The translations under genes were made by a program, and so were the position numbers. This document shows positions 45,769-54,374 of a stretch of 64,000 nt of DNA, one piece after another. Origin of the DNA: Streptomyces lincolnensis (GTDB lineage Bacteria > Actinomycetota > Actinomycetes > Streptomycetales > Streptomycetaceae); assembly GCF_021173675.1 (NCBI RefSeq), contig NZ_JAIHON010000023.1, positions 47,978 to 111,977 of the forward strand, read 5' to 3'. The notes beneath the pieces were generated by a model, which was not told the origin of the DNA, did no database searches, and saw nothing but the letters and a program-made list of their open reading frames with translations. Position 1 is the stretch's first letter. Each line of letters opens with the position of its first letter.

Positions 45769-47250
45769 TCAGTCCTCCTTGATCGGTACCTTCTGGGCGG
45801 GCGGTGGCACCACCCCGTTCAGTGGCGAAGTGCCGTTCCCCGCCTGCCCGTTCTGGTTCATCGACTGCAGCAGCTGGCGGGCCAGCCCCAGTCCCGTACC
45901 GCCCATCGTCAGCGCCTTGGCGAGCATGTCCGCCATGCCGTCGGCGCCGTTGAGGACCACCATGTTGTCGACGTTGCCGAACGCGGACGCGCCCGCCCTG
46001 ACGATCTCCGGCCAGTTCTCGGCGAGTTGCTGGGCGACGACCGCCTCCTGGTTCTCGGCGAGCGCGGCGGCGCGGGCCTTGATGGCCTCCGCCTCCGCGA
46101 GCCCCTTCGCCTTGGCCGCCTGGGCCTCCGCGAGCCCCCTGGCCTGAGCCGCGGCCGCCTCGGCCTCACCGGTGGCCCGGGTGGCCGCCGCCATGGCGCT
46201 GCCGCGTGCCTTGGTCGCCTCGGCCTCGGCGCCCGCGGCCGCCTTGACCCGGGTGGCCTCGGCCGCCGCGGCGAGCTCGGTCTCCTTGGCCTTGGCCTCG
46301 GCGGCCGAGATCCGCGCGTCGCGCTCGGCCTCGGCCAGCGTGCGCTTCTCGTAGGCCTGCGCGTCCGCGGGCTTGCGGACGTCCGCCTGGAGCTGCTGCT
46401 CGCGCCGGTGCGCCTCCAGTTCGGCGACCCGGGTCTCCTGGACCACGACCTCCTGCCGGGCCGCCGCGTCGGCGAGCGGTCCGGCCTGCTGTGCCTTCGC
46501 GCCCGCCTTGTCCCGCTCGGCCTGGTAACCGGCCTGGAGGATCTCGCTGTCCCGGGTGGCCTCGGCCATCCGCGCGTACGAGGCCTGCTCGGCCTCGGTG
46601 GCCAGCCGGTTCGCCTCCGCCTGCGCGATCCGCGCGTCCCGCTGCACGGCCGCCGCGTGCGGCATCGCCAGGTTCTGGATGTAGCCGGTGGGGTCCTCGA
46701 TCTCGTGGATCTGCAACGAGTCCACGATCAGCCCCAGCTTCTCCATCTCCGTCCCGCAGGCCGCCCGGGTCTGCCCGGTGAGCTTCTCCCGGTCGCGGAT
46801 CATGTCCTCGACCGTCAACCCGCCCACGATGGACCGCAGATGACCGGCGAAGACGTTGTGCACCCGCTCGGACATCAGCTTCTGCTGGTCGAGGAAACGC
46901 CGCCCGGCGTTGGCGATCGACACGAAGTCGTCGCCCACCTTGAAGATGACCACGCCCCGCACCTTGAGCGGAATGCCCTGGTGGGTCACGCAGTCCACGT
47001 GCAACTCGGTCTCGTTCAGGTCGAGCGACAGCTTGCGCACCGCCTGCACCCCGGGCAGCACCATCGTGCCGCGCCCGGTGACGATACGGAAGCCCATCCC
47101 TTCCTCAAGGCCCTCGGTCCGGTGCTTCGAACCGGAGATGATCAGAGCCTCGTTGGGTTCGGCGACCCGCCACATCATCTTGAACAGACCGATCACGACG
47201 AGAACGGCGAGAACCGCCGCCCCCGCAACGACGCCGACAACCATCGGCAT
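45769..47250 (-). CDS. Flotillin/SPFH-domain protein
   Basis: 493 aa from the ATG at 47250, preceded by agggggc. One N-terminal membrane helix (about 3-25), SPFH domain (about 35-215; RVAEPNEALIISGSKH, GVVIFKVGDDFVSIANAGRRFL), then a long Ala/Glu/Lys-rich coiled coil (about 215-420) and a Gly/Pro-rich C-terminus (GLGLARQLLQSMNQNGQAGNGTSPLN). Flotillins scaffold membrane microdomains. Downstream of a small NfeD-like gene and an amidase gene on the same strand; 134 bp separates it from the former. Confidence 0.9.
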   Translation of the reverse strand: MPMVVGVVAGAAVLAVLVVIGLFKMMWRVAEPNEALIISGSKHRTEGLEEGMGFRIVTGRGTMVLPGVQAVRKLSLDLNETELHVDCVTHQGIPLKVRGVVIFKVGDDFVSIANAGRRFLDQQKLMSERVHNVFAGHLRSIVGGLTVEDMIRDREKLTGQTRAACGTEMEKLGLIVDSLQIHEIEDPTGYIQNLAMPHAAAVQRDARIAQAEANRLATEAEQASYARMAEATRDSEILQAGYQAERDKAGAKAQQAGPLADAAARQEVVVQETRVAELEAHRREQQLQADVRKPADAQAYEKRTLAEAERDARISAAEAKAKETELAAAAEATRVKAAAGAEAEATKARGSAMAAATRATGEAEAAAAQARGLAEAQAAKAKGLAEAEAIKARAAALAENQEAVVAQQLAENWPEIVRAGASAFGNVDNMVVLNGADGMADMLAKALTMGGTGLGLARQLLQSMNQNGQAGNGTSPLNGVVPPPAQKVPIKED

Positions 47251-47384
47251 TCGCCCCCTTTGCATGGTGCCCTGTCGGCACCGAACGAAAGGGAGTGTGC
47301 GCCTGTACGACGCCGGGGGACAGGGACCGCCCCATCCTTGTCGAAAGCTTGACACATACCGCTCTCACCTGCGGGGGAGCAGGC

Positions 47385-47603
47385 TCAATTGTCGTACGCG
47401 GCTGTGACATAGACCGTTCTGGGCGGCAGATGCTCCACCACCATCACCACCGTCCCGGACTCGATCCGGTCCTTGCCGGAAGCGGGGTAGGCGAGGAAGT
47501 GCTCGGCGCCGCCCCGCACCCGGACGATCACCTCGCCGACCAGCCCGGGCCCGACCGTCCCGGTGACCCGCCCCATGAGCCCGACCATCGACGCGTCGTC
47601 CAT
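47385..47603 (-). CDS. Small NfeD-like OB-fold protein
   Basis: 72 aa: MVGLMGRVTGTVGPGLVGEVIVRVRGGAEHFLAYPASGKDRIESGTVVMVVEHLPPRTVYVTAAYD. This is the C-terminal OB-fold of NfeD proteins, usually cotranscribed with flotillin, but without their membrane segments. A GTG 6 bp upstream is an alternative start; neither has a clear SD. It begins 25 bp after the amidase stop and lies upstream of flotillin. Confidence 0.75.
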   Translation of the reverse strand: MDDASMVGLMGRVTGTVGPGLVGEVIVRVRGGAEHFLAYPASGKDRIESGTVVMVVEHLPPRTVYVTAAYDN

Positions 47604-47628
47604 GGCCACAGGGTACGGGCAGAACCCG

Positions 47629-49053
47629 TCACGCGGCCGGGGATTGCGTGACCAGGTGCTCCGGCGGCCACGCCTCGTGCCAGCGCAGTTCCGCCTCCAG
47701 CTGCGCGGCCAGGGAGAGCAGCAGCGGCTCGCTGTTCGCGGGTCCCAGCAGCTGCGCGCCGACCGGCAGGCCGCCCGCGACGAAACCCGCGGGGACGTTG
47801 ACTCCGGGCCAGCCCAGCACGTTCCACGGCCAGGCGTACGGGCACGCGGCGATCATCGCCCGGTCGGTGGCCAGCCCGCCCAGGCCCAGCATGGCGCCGA
47901 CGCGCGGCGGGGGAGCGGCCGTCGTCGGCGCGAGGACGACGTCGTACGACGTGAAGAACCCTCCGATACGACGGTGCAGGACGGCTTCGGCGCGCCGCGC
48001 CGCCCGCAGCGGTGGACCGCCGAGCAGTCCGCCCAGCCGGGCGGCGTCCCGGGTGCGGCGGTCCAGGAGTGCCGGGAAGGGGGCCTCGCGGACCCGTTCG
48101 GCGAGACCGGCGGTGGCGCGGGGGATGAAGGTGAGCCCGATCTGCCCGTAGGGAGGATCGGCCTCCACGACCGTGTGTCCCAAGTCGGCGAGCTTCTCGG
48201 CGAGTTGGACGACCCGTGCGCGCACCTCCGGTCGGAGCCGGGCGGGCAGTGCGGTGAAGGGAGGCTTCAGGGCGAGGGCGATGCGCAGCCGGCCGGGCTC
48301 GCGGCCGACCGCCGCCAGGGCGTCGATGGCCGGCGGCCGGTGCGGATCGCGCTCGTGGTTGCCGCTCGCCGCGTCGAGGAGCAGGGCCGCGTCGGCGACC
48401 GTACGGGCGAGGGTGCCGTTGACCGTGATGCCCTGGAAGGACTCGCCGCGCGGCCAGGTGGAGATGCGGCCGCGCTGCGGCTTGATGCCGACCAGATGGG
48501 TCCAGGAGGCCGGGATGCGCACCGAGCCGGCACCGTCCGAACCGAGCGCGGCCGGCACCAGACCGGCGGCGACGGCGGCGGCCGAACCCCCGGACGACCC
48601 GCCGGGGGTGTGCTCCGGACTCCACGGATTGCGGGTCGCGCCGAAGGCGGGCCCCTCGGTGAACGGCCACTGCCCGAACTCGCAGGTGTTGGTCTTGCCG
48701 ACGATCACGGCCCCGGCCGCCCGCAGCCGCCGTACCGCCTCCCCGTCCTCGGCGACCGCCGGGAACTCGCCCCGGCAACCGAAGGCGGTCGGCTCGCCCG
48801 CCATGTCCATGTCGTCCTTGACGGCCACGGGCACGCCGAGCAGGGGCCTGCGCACCCCGGCGGCCAGTTCCCGGTCCGCCGCCTCGGCCTCGGCGAGCGC
48901 GGCCTCGGCCCGAACGACCCGAAAGGCGTTGAGGGTCGACTGCGTGTCAGCGATCCGGGCCAGTGTCCTCTCGACGAGCGCGCGGGAGGTGACGGCACCG
49001 TCGGCCAGTGCGCGGGCGGTCTCCACCAGGCCGGCGGAACGGTCGAGCGTCAT
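47629..49053 (-). CDS. Amidase (amidase signature family)
   Basis: 474 aa from the ATG at 49053. Ser-cisSer-Lys triad: VPVAVKDDMDM (Lys near 77), TPGGSSGGSAAAVAAGLVPAALGSDGAGSVRIPAS (about 152-186; cis-Ser and nucleophile Ser). Homology extends to the end (WPGVNVPAGF, GVGAQLLGP-type GAQLLGP). It hydrolyses a carboxylic amide; the substrate cannot be read. Not GatA, since gatC and gatB are absent. Upstream of the NfeD-like gene by 25 bp. Confidence 0.9.
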   Translation of the reverse strand: MTLDRSAGLVETARALADGAVTSRALVERTLARIADTQSTLNAFRVVRAEAALAEAEAADRELAAGVRRPLLGVPVAVKDDMDMAGEPTAFGCRGEFPAVAEDGEAVRRLRAAGAVIVGKTNTCEFGQWPFTEGPAFGATRNPWSPEHTPGGSSGGSAAAVAAGLVPAALGSDGAGSVRIPASWTHLVGIKPQRGRISTWPRGESFQGITVNGTLARTVADAALLLDAASGNHERDPHRPPAIDALAAVGREPGRLRIALALKPPFTALPARLRPEVRARVVQLAEKLADLGHTVVEADPPYGQIGLTFIPRATAGLAERVREAPFPALLDRRTRDAARLGGLLGGPPLRAARRAEAVLHRRIGGFFTSYDVVLAPTTAAPPPRVGAMLGLGGLATDRAMIAACPYAWPWNVLGWPGVNVPAGFVAGGLPVGAQLLGPANSEPLLLSLAAQLEAELRWHEAWPPEHLVTQSPAA

Positions 49054-49243
49054 GCGCGGACACCTCCGGAAGCCATCGAGGGGGGCATTGCCTACCGAAC
49101 GGTAACGTCCTAGAGGGCCGCGGCGGAACGCCCCTGCCCGGAATGCCGCTTCGGCGCAGGCCACAGTGGCCTCACCGTGCTCACCAGGTCATGCGCAAAG
49201 CATTGACGGGCCCACACCTCGGCTCTACCTTCTGATCGACTTC

Positions 49244-49258
49244 CCGAACTTGGTTCGG
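49244..49258. promoter_or_regulatory. Palindrome CCGAAC-ttg-GTTCGG
   Basis: A perfect 6-3-6 dyad 44 bp before the GH43-like gene, in a relatively AT-rich patch. Likely operator for a carbohydrate-responsive repressor; identity unknown. The remaining 249-bp gap to the amidase shows nothing else distinct. Confidence 0.45.
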
Positions 49259-49302
49259 TATTTCGGACGCAGAGCCGCGTCCTGTCCGAGGGAGAGCCGC
49301 CC

Positions 49303-50691
49303 GTGACCACACAACCCCCCACGCCGTCCCGCCGCACCCTGCTGCGTGCCATGGCGGTCCTGCCCGCCTCGGCCGTCCTGCTGGGCGAACTGCCGGGACT
49401 GGCCGGCACGGCCCTCGCCGCCGCGCCGCCGAGCGGCTCCGCCACCCGCTACACCATCGTGCCGTTCCTCAACAGCAACGACGGCACCGTGAACGTCTAC
49501 CAGTCCGACGACGCCACCGACTTCCGGCTCGCCAAGGCCTCCGCCTACACCCCGCCCAGCAACAGAATCCGCGACGCGAGCATCTTCAAGCACACCAACG
49601 GCTCCTACTACATCACCTACACGACCCACACCTGGCAGGACGTCAGCACCACCATCGGCTTCGCCCGCAGCACCGACCGGGTCAACTGGACCTTCCTGTA
49701 CGACTACACGGTCCCGATCGCCAACCTGTCCCGCGCCTGGGCGCCGGAGTGGTTCGTCGACAGCGACGGCAGCGTGAACGTCATCGTGTCCTGCTCGACC
49801 ACCAACGACGAGTGGATCTTCACCCCGTACCTGCTGAAGGCGACGAACTCGGCGCTGACGTCCTGGAGTTCACCGGTCGCGCTGTCCGGCATCGGGGCGA
49901 ACCACATCGACACCTACATCGTGAAGATCGGCTCGACCTACCACGCCTTCACCAAGAACGAGACGACGAAGTACATCGAGTACGCGACCGCCTCCAACCT
50001 CACCGGCCCCTACACGATCTCCCGGACCGGCGACTGGGCCGGCTGGGGCAGCTACCGCGAGGGCCCGGCGCTGGTGCAGCTCGACAACGGCGGCTGGCGG
50101 ATCTTCTTCGACGGCTACGGCGACGGCACCTACTACTACAGCGACAGCTACAACTCCTTCGCCACCTGGTCCGCCCCGGCGGCCCTGCCCGCCGTCTCCG
50201 GCACTGCCCGCCACTTCACGGTGATCAAGGAGACGGTCTCCGGCGGCCCGGCCCTGGCGAAGAACGTCACCCGTTCCTTCCGCTCGGCCAACTTCACCAC
50301 CCGCTACTGGCAGGTCCAGTCCTCCCTCCTCAACCTGCCGGTCGTCAGCAGTTCCAGCACCACCGCCACGAAGCAGGCCGCCACTTTCACCGTCGTCCCC
50401 GGCCTCGCCGACGGCAACGGCTACTCCTTCCGCGACCCCTCCGGCAACTACCTGCGCCACTGGGACTTCCGCGCCCGCTTCGACCCCAACGACGGCACGT
50501 CCACCTTCGCCAGGGACGCCACGTTCATCGCCCGCACCGGCACCGCGTCCGGCTCGCTCCGCTTCGAGTCGTACAACTACCCCGGGTACTACCTGCGCCA
50601 CTACAACTACGAACTCCGCGTGGAACGCACGGACGGCACGGACCTGTTCCGGCAGGACAGTTCGTTCGTACCGGTGGCGGCCTGGGCCTGA
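49303..50691 (+). CDS. Secreted GH43-like glycosidase with AbfB arabinose-binding domain
   Basis: 462 aa; GTG start. Tat signal SRRTLLRAMAVLPASAVLL (about 9-27), cleavage near ALAAA. Then a five-bladed beta-propeller-like region (about 45-320): IRDASIFKHTNGSYYITYTT, WAPEWFVDSDGSVNVIVS and SYREGPALVQLDNGGWRIFFDGYG, with candidate acidic residues. An AbfB (CBM42-like) C-terminal domain (about 325-460): SFRSANFTTRYWQVQ, DGNGYSFRDPSGNYLRH and SYNYPGYYLRHYN. Likely acts on arabinose-containing polysaccharide outside the cell. The exact family number is not certain. Confidence 0.83.
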   Translation: MTTQPPTPSRRTLLRAMAVLPASAVLLGELPGLAGTALAAAPPSGSATRYTIVPFLNSNDGTVNVYQSDDATDFRLAKASAYTPPSNRIRDASIFKHTNGSYYITYTTHTWQDVSTTIGFARSTDRVNWTFLYDYTVPIANLSRAWAPEWFVDSDGSVNVIVSCSTTNDEWIFTPYLLKATNSALTSWSSPVALSGIGANHIDTYIVKIGSTYHAFTKNETTKYIEYATASNLTGPYTISRTGDWAGWGSYREGPALVQLDNGGWRIFFDGYGDGTYYYSDSYNSFATWSAPAALPAVSGTARHFTVIKETVSGGPALAKNVTRSFRSANFTTRYWQVQSSLLNLPVVSSSSTTATKQAATFTVVPGLADGNGYSFRDPSGNYLRHWDFRARFDPNDGTSTFARDATFIARTGTASGSLRFESYNYPGYYLRHYNYELRVERTDGTDLFRQDSSFVPVAAWA

Positions 50692-50704
50692 GCCGCACGC
50701 CGTC

Positions 50705-50749
50705 GGACCTGGTGGATCGGCCGGATGACCGGATGAATCCACCAGGTCC
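50705..50749. terminator. Hairpin terminator between convergent GH43-like and multicopper oxidase genes
   Basis: A perfect 13-bp stem, ggacctggtggat (50705-50717) pairing with 50737-50749, 19-nt loop that contains a second small stem. Confidence 0.75.
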
Positions 50750-50776
50750 CGCCCCGGCCCGTGGGGAGCAGAAGTG

Positions 50777-52411
50777 TCAGGCCCGGTAAGCCACGAGGGC
50801 CATCATTCCGGCTTCGCCGTGGTAGGCGTTGTGGCAGTGGAGCATCCACTGGCCGGGGTTGTCCGCGTCGAAGACGACGGACACCGTTTTCTTGGGCAGG
50901 ACGATCGTGGTGTCCTTGCGCGGGCCGTTGCCGCCGAGTTGGTAGGTGTGGCCGTGCAGGTGCATGGGGTGCCACATGTCGGTGGTGTTGACGAAGTCGA
51001 GGCGGACGCGCTCGCCCTCCTCGACCAGGAGCGGATTCGCGGTCGGGTCCGTCATGTCGTACCGCTTGCCGTTGACGGCCCAGTCGTACTTGTCCATGCC
51101 GCCGGTCAGTTCGACGCGGTGGACCCGGTCGGTCTTCTTCGCGTCCAGTCGGACACCGTCGGCCGGGCGCAGCTGTGCGGCGGTCAGGATCGTGCCGTCG
51201 AGTTCGGCCGGCCGTTCGGTCGGCTTCGGTGCTCGGCCCGAGCCGGTGCGTACAAGGGCCATGCCGGCGGCGTTCCTGCCCTCGGCGAGGGCGACGAGCG
51301 GGAAGACACCGTCGTCGAGGGTGACCAGGACGTCGTATCGCTCGCCCATGCCGATGAGCAGGGCGTCGACCTGCTGGTGCTCGACGGGAAAGCCGTCGGT
51401 GTGGGTGATGGTCAGCTTGTGGCCGCCGAGCGCCACCCGGTAGGCGGTGTCGCCGCCCGCGTTGATGATGCGCAGGCGTACGCGCCGGCCCGGCTTGCCG
51501 GTGTAGACGTCAGGGGCCGCCGGCACTCGTCCGTTGATCAGGTGGTACGGGTACTTCACGTCTCCGGCGTCGCCGCCGAGCAGGTCGCTTTCGGCGCCCA
51601 TGAGCATGAACTTCATCGACATGCCGTCGTCCGAGGAGCCGGACGCGGACGGTGAGGGGCTCGCCGCGTCCGCGCCTTCGCCGCTCATGTCCCTTCCGCC
51701 CATGTGCCCCATGCCGTGGCCGGAGGAGGAAGAGCCGGACGAATCGCCGGAGCCGCCCATGTCCATGCCGCCCATGCCCCGCCTGACTTCGGCGAACGCC
51801 TCGTCGGGCGTACCGGTCACGCCGTCCAGCCAGTCGTCGAGGACGACGACCCACTCGTCGTCGTACGACAGAGGCTCCCGGGGATCCTCGACGATCAGCG
51901 GGGCGTACAGGCCGCGGTCGAGCTGGACGCCGACGTGCGGGTGGAAGAAATACGTGCCGGGGGCGTCGGCGATGAACCGGTAGGTGAAGGTGGCTCCGGC
52001 CCGCACCGCCGTCTGCGTGACCGGCGGCACGCCGTCCATGTCGCTGCGCAGCGCCAGGCCGTGCCAGTGGATGGATGTCGGCGTCCTGTCCGGCAGCTGG
52101 TTGGACAGTTCGGCGGCGAGGGTGTCGCCGGCCGAGACGCGGATCTCCTTGCCGGGGGCCTGGCCGCTGAAGGCCCAGGACCTGGCCGTGGTGCCGCCGC
52201 CCAGGTCGAGGACGGCGGGCGCGGCGGTCAGGTCGAGGCGGTGCACCTTGCCCGTGCCGGCCCGCTGCTTCTCGGTGCGGGTGACCTGGGAACCGGAGGG
52301 GTTGACGAGGGAGGGGCTGGTGGAGCTGTCGCCGCTGCAGGCGGCGAGTACGCCGGTGCCTGCGGCGCCCAGTCCGGCGAGCAGGACGGAGCGACGGTTG
52401 AGGCTGTTCAC
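50777..52411 (-). CDS. Tat-exported multicopper oxidase lipoprotein
   Basis: 544 aa from a GTG at 52411 (gagga SD). NRRSVLLAGLGAAGTGVLAAC is a twin-arginine signal with lipobox Cys25. Copper sites are complete: HWHG (115-118), HPH (157-159), HPMHLHG (481-487) and HCHNAYHGEAGMM (525-537), the last with the T1 Cys, His and Met. A Met/His/Gly/Ser-rich insertion (about 205-260; GMGGMDMGG, GHGMGHMGG, DGMSMKFM) resembles the copper-binding flap of CueO-type cuprous oxidases. It likely detoxifies Cu(I) outside the membrane. Downstream of a small His/Met-rich gene with a CsoR-like box. Confidence 0.92.
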   Translation of the reverse strand: MNSLNRRSVLLAGLGAAGTGVLAACSGDSSTSPSLVNPSGSQVTRTEKQRAGTGKVHRLDLTAAPAVLDLGGGTTARSWAFSGQAPGKEIRVSAGDTLAAELSNQLPDRTPTSIHWHGLALRSDMDGVPPVTQTAVRAGATFTYRFIADAPGTYFFHPHVGVQLDRGLYAPLIVEDPREPLSYDDEWVVVLDDWLDGVTGTPDEAFAEVRRGMGGMDMGGSGDSSGSSSSGHGMGHMGGRDMSGEGADAASPSPSASGSSDDGMSMKFMLMGAESDLLGGDAGDVKYPYHLINGRVPAAPDVYTGKPGRRVRLRIINAGGDTAYRVALGGHKLTITHTDGFPVEHQQVDALLIGMGERYDVLVTLDDGVFPLVALAEGRNAAGMALVRTGSGRAPKPTERPAELDGTILTAAQLRPADGVRLDAKKTDRVHRVELTGGMDKYDWAVNGKRYDMTDPTANPLLVEEGERVRLDFVNTTDMWHPMHLHGHTYQLGGNGPRKDTTIVLPKKTVSVVFDADNPGQWMLHCHNAYHGEAGMMALVAYRA

Positions 52412-52507
52412 GAAAGGTCCTCTTCTCAGTGCGCAAAGGGGCGTTGTGGCTGTGTCCGGACACGGCTCGCTCGCGTCGCGGGGACGCGGGAAGCCGTTGG
52501 GCACGGC

Positions 52508-52975
52508 CTAAATGCGCAGCTGGGAGAGGACGGCCAGGTCGGGTGGCGCACGGCTGACGGACCGTGTGAGGTCCACGCCGGCCACCGTGGCGTACTGGAG
52601 GGGGACAGCCGGGATCGGTGATTCGGACGGTGCCGCGATCTGTACGGAGGTGACGTTCGCCGTCGAACAGTGCTGCATGACCATCGAGGAGCAGGCCGCA
52701 CCGTCCGGGCCACCGGTCAGCGTGTTCTGCCCGGCCGAGCCCGTCCGCGTGTGCGGGGCGGACATCGGCGCCGAGTGGTGCATCGCGTGGCCGGCCATCG
52801 CGGATGCCGAAGCGACCGGGGCGCGCTCGGACGTGACAGAAGCCGAGACGTCCGGGATGTGGGAGAGGTCATGGTGCACGAGCAGGGCGAGAGCGGCGCA
52901 CAGCGTGACGAACATGCCGCGCACCCGGCGGACGACTCCGCCGGTGGGCAACCACGGGAACTCCCGCACCGTCAT
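52508..52975 (-). CDS. Small His/Met-rich membrane or secreted protein (DUF6153-like)
   Basis: 155 aa from the ATG at 52975. One N-terminal hydrophobic segment (about 20-35, GMFVTLCAALALLVHH), then a region rich in His/Met/Cys (HHDLSHI; MAGHAMHHSAPMSAPH; CSSMVMQHCSTA) that could bind copper. The overall plan is like small DUF6153-type proteins. First gene after a CsoR-like operator, with the multicopper oxidase gene 96 bp downstream on the same strand. Function unknown; metal capture or sensing is inferred. Confidence 0.72.
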   Translation of the reverse strand: MTVREFPWLPTGGVVRRVRGMFVTLCAALALLVHHDLSHIPDVSASVTSERAPVASASAMAGHAMHHSAPMSAPHTRTGSAGQNTLTGGPDGAACSSMVMQHCSTANVTSVQIAAPSESPIPAVPLQYATVAGVDLTRSVSRAPPDLAVLSQLRI

Positions 52976-53016
52976 CGCGCGCTTCCGATATCTGCTGTGA
53001 ACCTGGGTCGCTGCAA

Positions 53017-53035
53017 TATACCCCACGTGGGTATA
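53017..53035 (-). promoter_or_regulatory. CsoR-like copper operator
   Basis: A TATACC-N7-GGTATA dyad (arms 53017-53022 and 53030-53035) with C/G runs at its centre, matching the TACCC...GGGTA type of actinobacterial CsoR site. It lies 42 bp upstream of the His/Met-rich gene at 52975 and should control it and the multicopper oxidase. Confidence 0.75.
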
Positions 53036-53093
53036 CCGCGCTCGGCGGAGTCCGCCCACGAGGCGTGTGCGGCCAAGGGGCGGAGACGATGCC

Positions 53094-53261
53094 TCAGTGC
53101 ACGTGCGGCCCGCCGGTCATCTGTGGTGTGCCCCGCGGTACGAGACCCAGCGCCACCACCGCGCTCGTCGTGGCGGCGACGGTGGAGACGACGGCCACGC
53201 CGATCGAACCGCCCACCTCGTGGAAGGTGTTGAGGACTCCGGACGCGAGGTCCCGCCTCCT
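53094..53261 (-). pseudogene. 3' remnant of a DHA2-type MFS efflux gene
   Basis: On the minus strand the frame ending at the TGA 53096-53094 reads RDLASGVLNTFHEVGGSIGVAVVSTVAATTSAVVALGLVPRGT. ASGVLNTFHEVGGSIGVAV is the highly conserved motif near the last helices of EmrB/QacA-type transporters. Upstream (above about 53261) the sequence stops matching and soon meets the DUF5134 gene stop at 53277. Only about 55 codons are left, with no start, so this is a truncated fragment. Confidence 0.75.
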
Positions 53262-53276
53262 GGTGTGTCCTGACCG

Positions 53277-54176
53277 TCACACGGTCATCATCAGCAGCAT
53301 GGCGGACATGGTGCCGCCCATGCCGACGTGAGCGGCGAGGGCCGCCTCCGGCGCGGCGCCGATCCGGCGGCGTCGGCCGCCGTGGCGACCACGCTCCGCG
53401 GTGCGGGTCTTGTCCCACGCGGAGAGCGTCAGCGACGCGAGGTGCACGACGACCGTGTCAGGCATGGTGAGCAGCCAGCGGGCCCAGCTGCGGCGCCGGC
53501 CGCTCTCGCGGCTGTCGGCGAGGCTGTTCCGCTTCGCGCCGCGGGCGCGCTGCCACACGGACGCGGCGATCGACAGCAGGAAGTAGACGGCGAGCGCGGC
53601 GATCACCCAGCGCCAGATCGCGGACGACGAGGTGTCGGCCCCGGCGGTGGCGGCATGGGCACTGCCCGGCATGTTCATCCCGGGCATGGACTCCATGCCG
53701 CCCGTGTGCCCCGTTCCGGCGGAGTGCTGCGTGTCCACCGGGTGTTCCGTGCCTGCCGCGTGGTCCATCCCCGGCATTCCCGCCATGGCGTGACCGTGGC
53801 CGAGGGCGAGTACCGGACCGGAGGAGGTGCTGGTCATCGCCAGCGTCATGATCACCATGCCCAGGCTGCCGACGATGAGGTGCACCCAGTGGCGGCCGTA
53901 CGTCCAGCCGCGCTCGCGCGTGTGCTTGACGGCCAGTGCGACGGCGCCGAGCCCCAGGACGGTGAACGCCGCCGACCACCACATGCCGAACTCCGCGTAC
54001 CAGGCCACCGTCGCGGGCAGGGCCATCGCGGCCATGGACAGGCCCATCAGCAGGTCACCGCCCGCCGCGAACCGGGCCTCGCCGCCGGTGGTCATCACTC
54101 GGACCGCGCTCACAGCGGCGACGAGGGCGGCGACCACCGCAATGGACCAGCTCAGAGCCAGAGTTCCCACGTCCAC
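53277..54176 (-). CDS. DUF5134 membrane protein with His/Met-rich loop
   Basis: 299 aa. Five or six hydrophobic helices (about 6-26, 40-58, 64-82, 96-115, 188-205 and the extreme C-terminus AMLLMM). Between helices a loop rich in His/Met/Gly (GHGHAMAGMPGMDHAAGTEHPVDTQHSAG, GGMESMPGMNMPGSAH) is typical of metal-binding membrane proteins. The GTG at 54176 is the longest start; the GTG at 54170 has a better SD spacing. Upstream of the MFS remnant. Role in copper or other metal homeostasis is inferred from sequence and neighbours. Confidence 0.75.
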   Translation of the reverse strand: MDVGTLALSWSIAVVAALVAAVSAVRVMTTGGEARFAAGGDLLMGLSMAAMALPATVAWYAEFGMWWSAAFTVLGLGAVALAVKHTRERGWTYGRHWVHLIVGSLGMVIMTLAMTSTSSGPVLALGHGHAMAGMPGMDHAAGTEHPVDTQHSAGTGHTGGMESMPGMNMPGSAHAATAGADTSSSAIWRWVIAALAVYFLLSIAASVWQRARGAKRNSLADSRESGRRRSWARWLLTMPDTVVVHLASLTLSAWDKTRTAERGRHGGRRRRIGAAPEAALAAHVGMGGTMSAMLLMMTV

Positions 54177-54374
54177 CCTTCCCGTTCGCCCCGCTGTGTC
54201 ACTTCGAGGCCTTCAACTGCTAGGCCCCTTAGTACGTATCGGAGTGGAAGAGTGCTCACCGGTTCCGTGGGTTTCGCGCCGGGGCGTCCTCGCTCGTGCG
54301 AGCCGACGTTGGCTGCACGGGGCATCGCGTGCAGGGAACCCGGTGAGACCGGCTGCCGTACCCGGCGTGTCGGC

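Noticed and set aside
54221..54240. CTAGG...TTAGTACGTA sequence before DUF5134 as a third BlaI box
   Set aside because: Only partial symmetry and poor match to the box at 56843; could not be supported.
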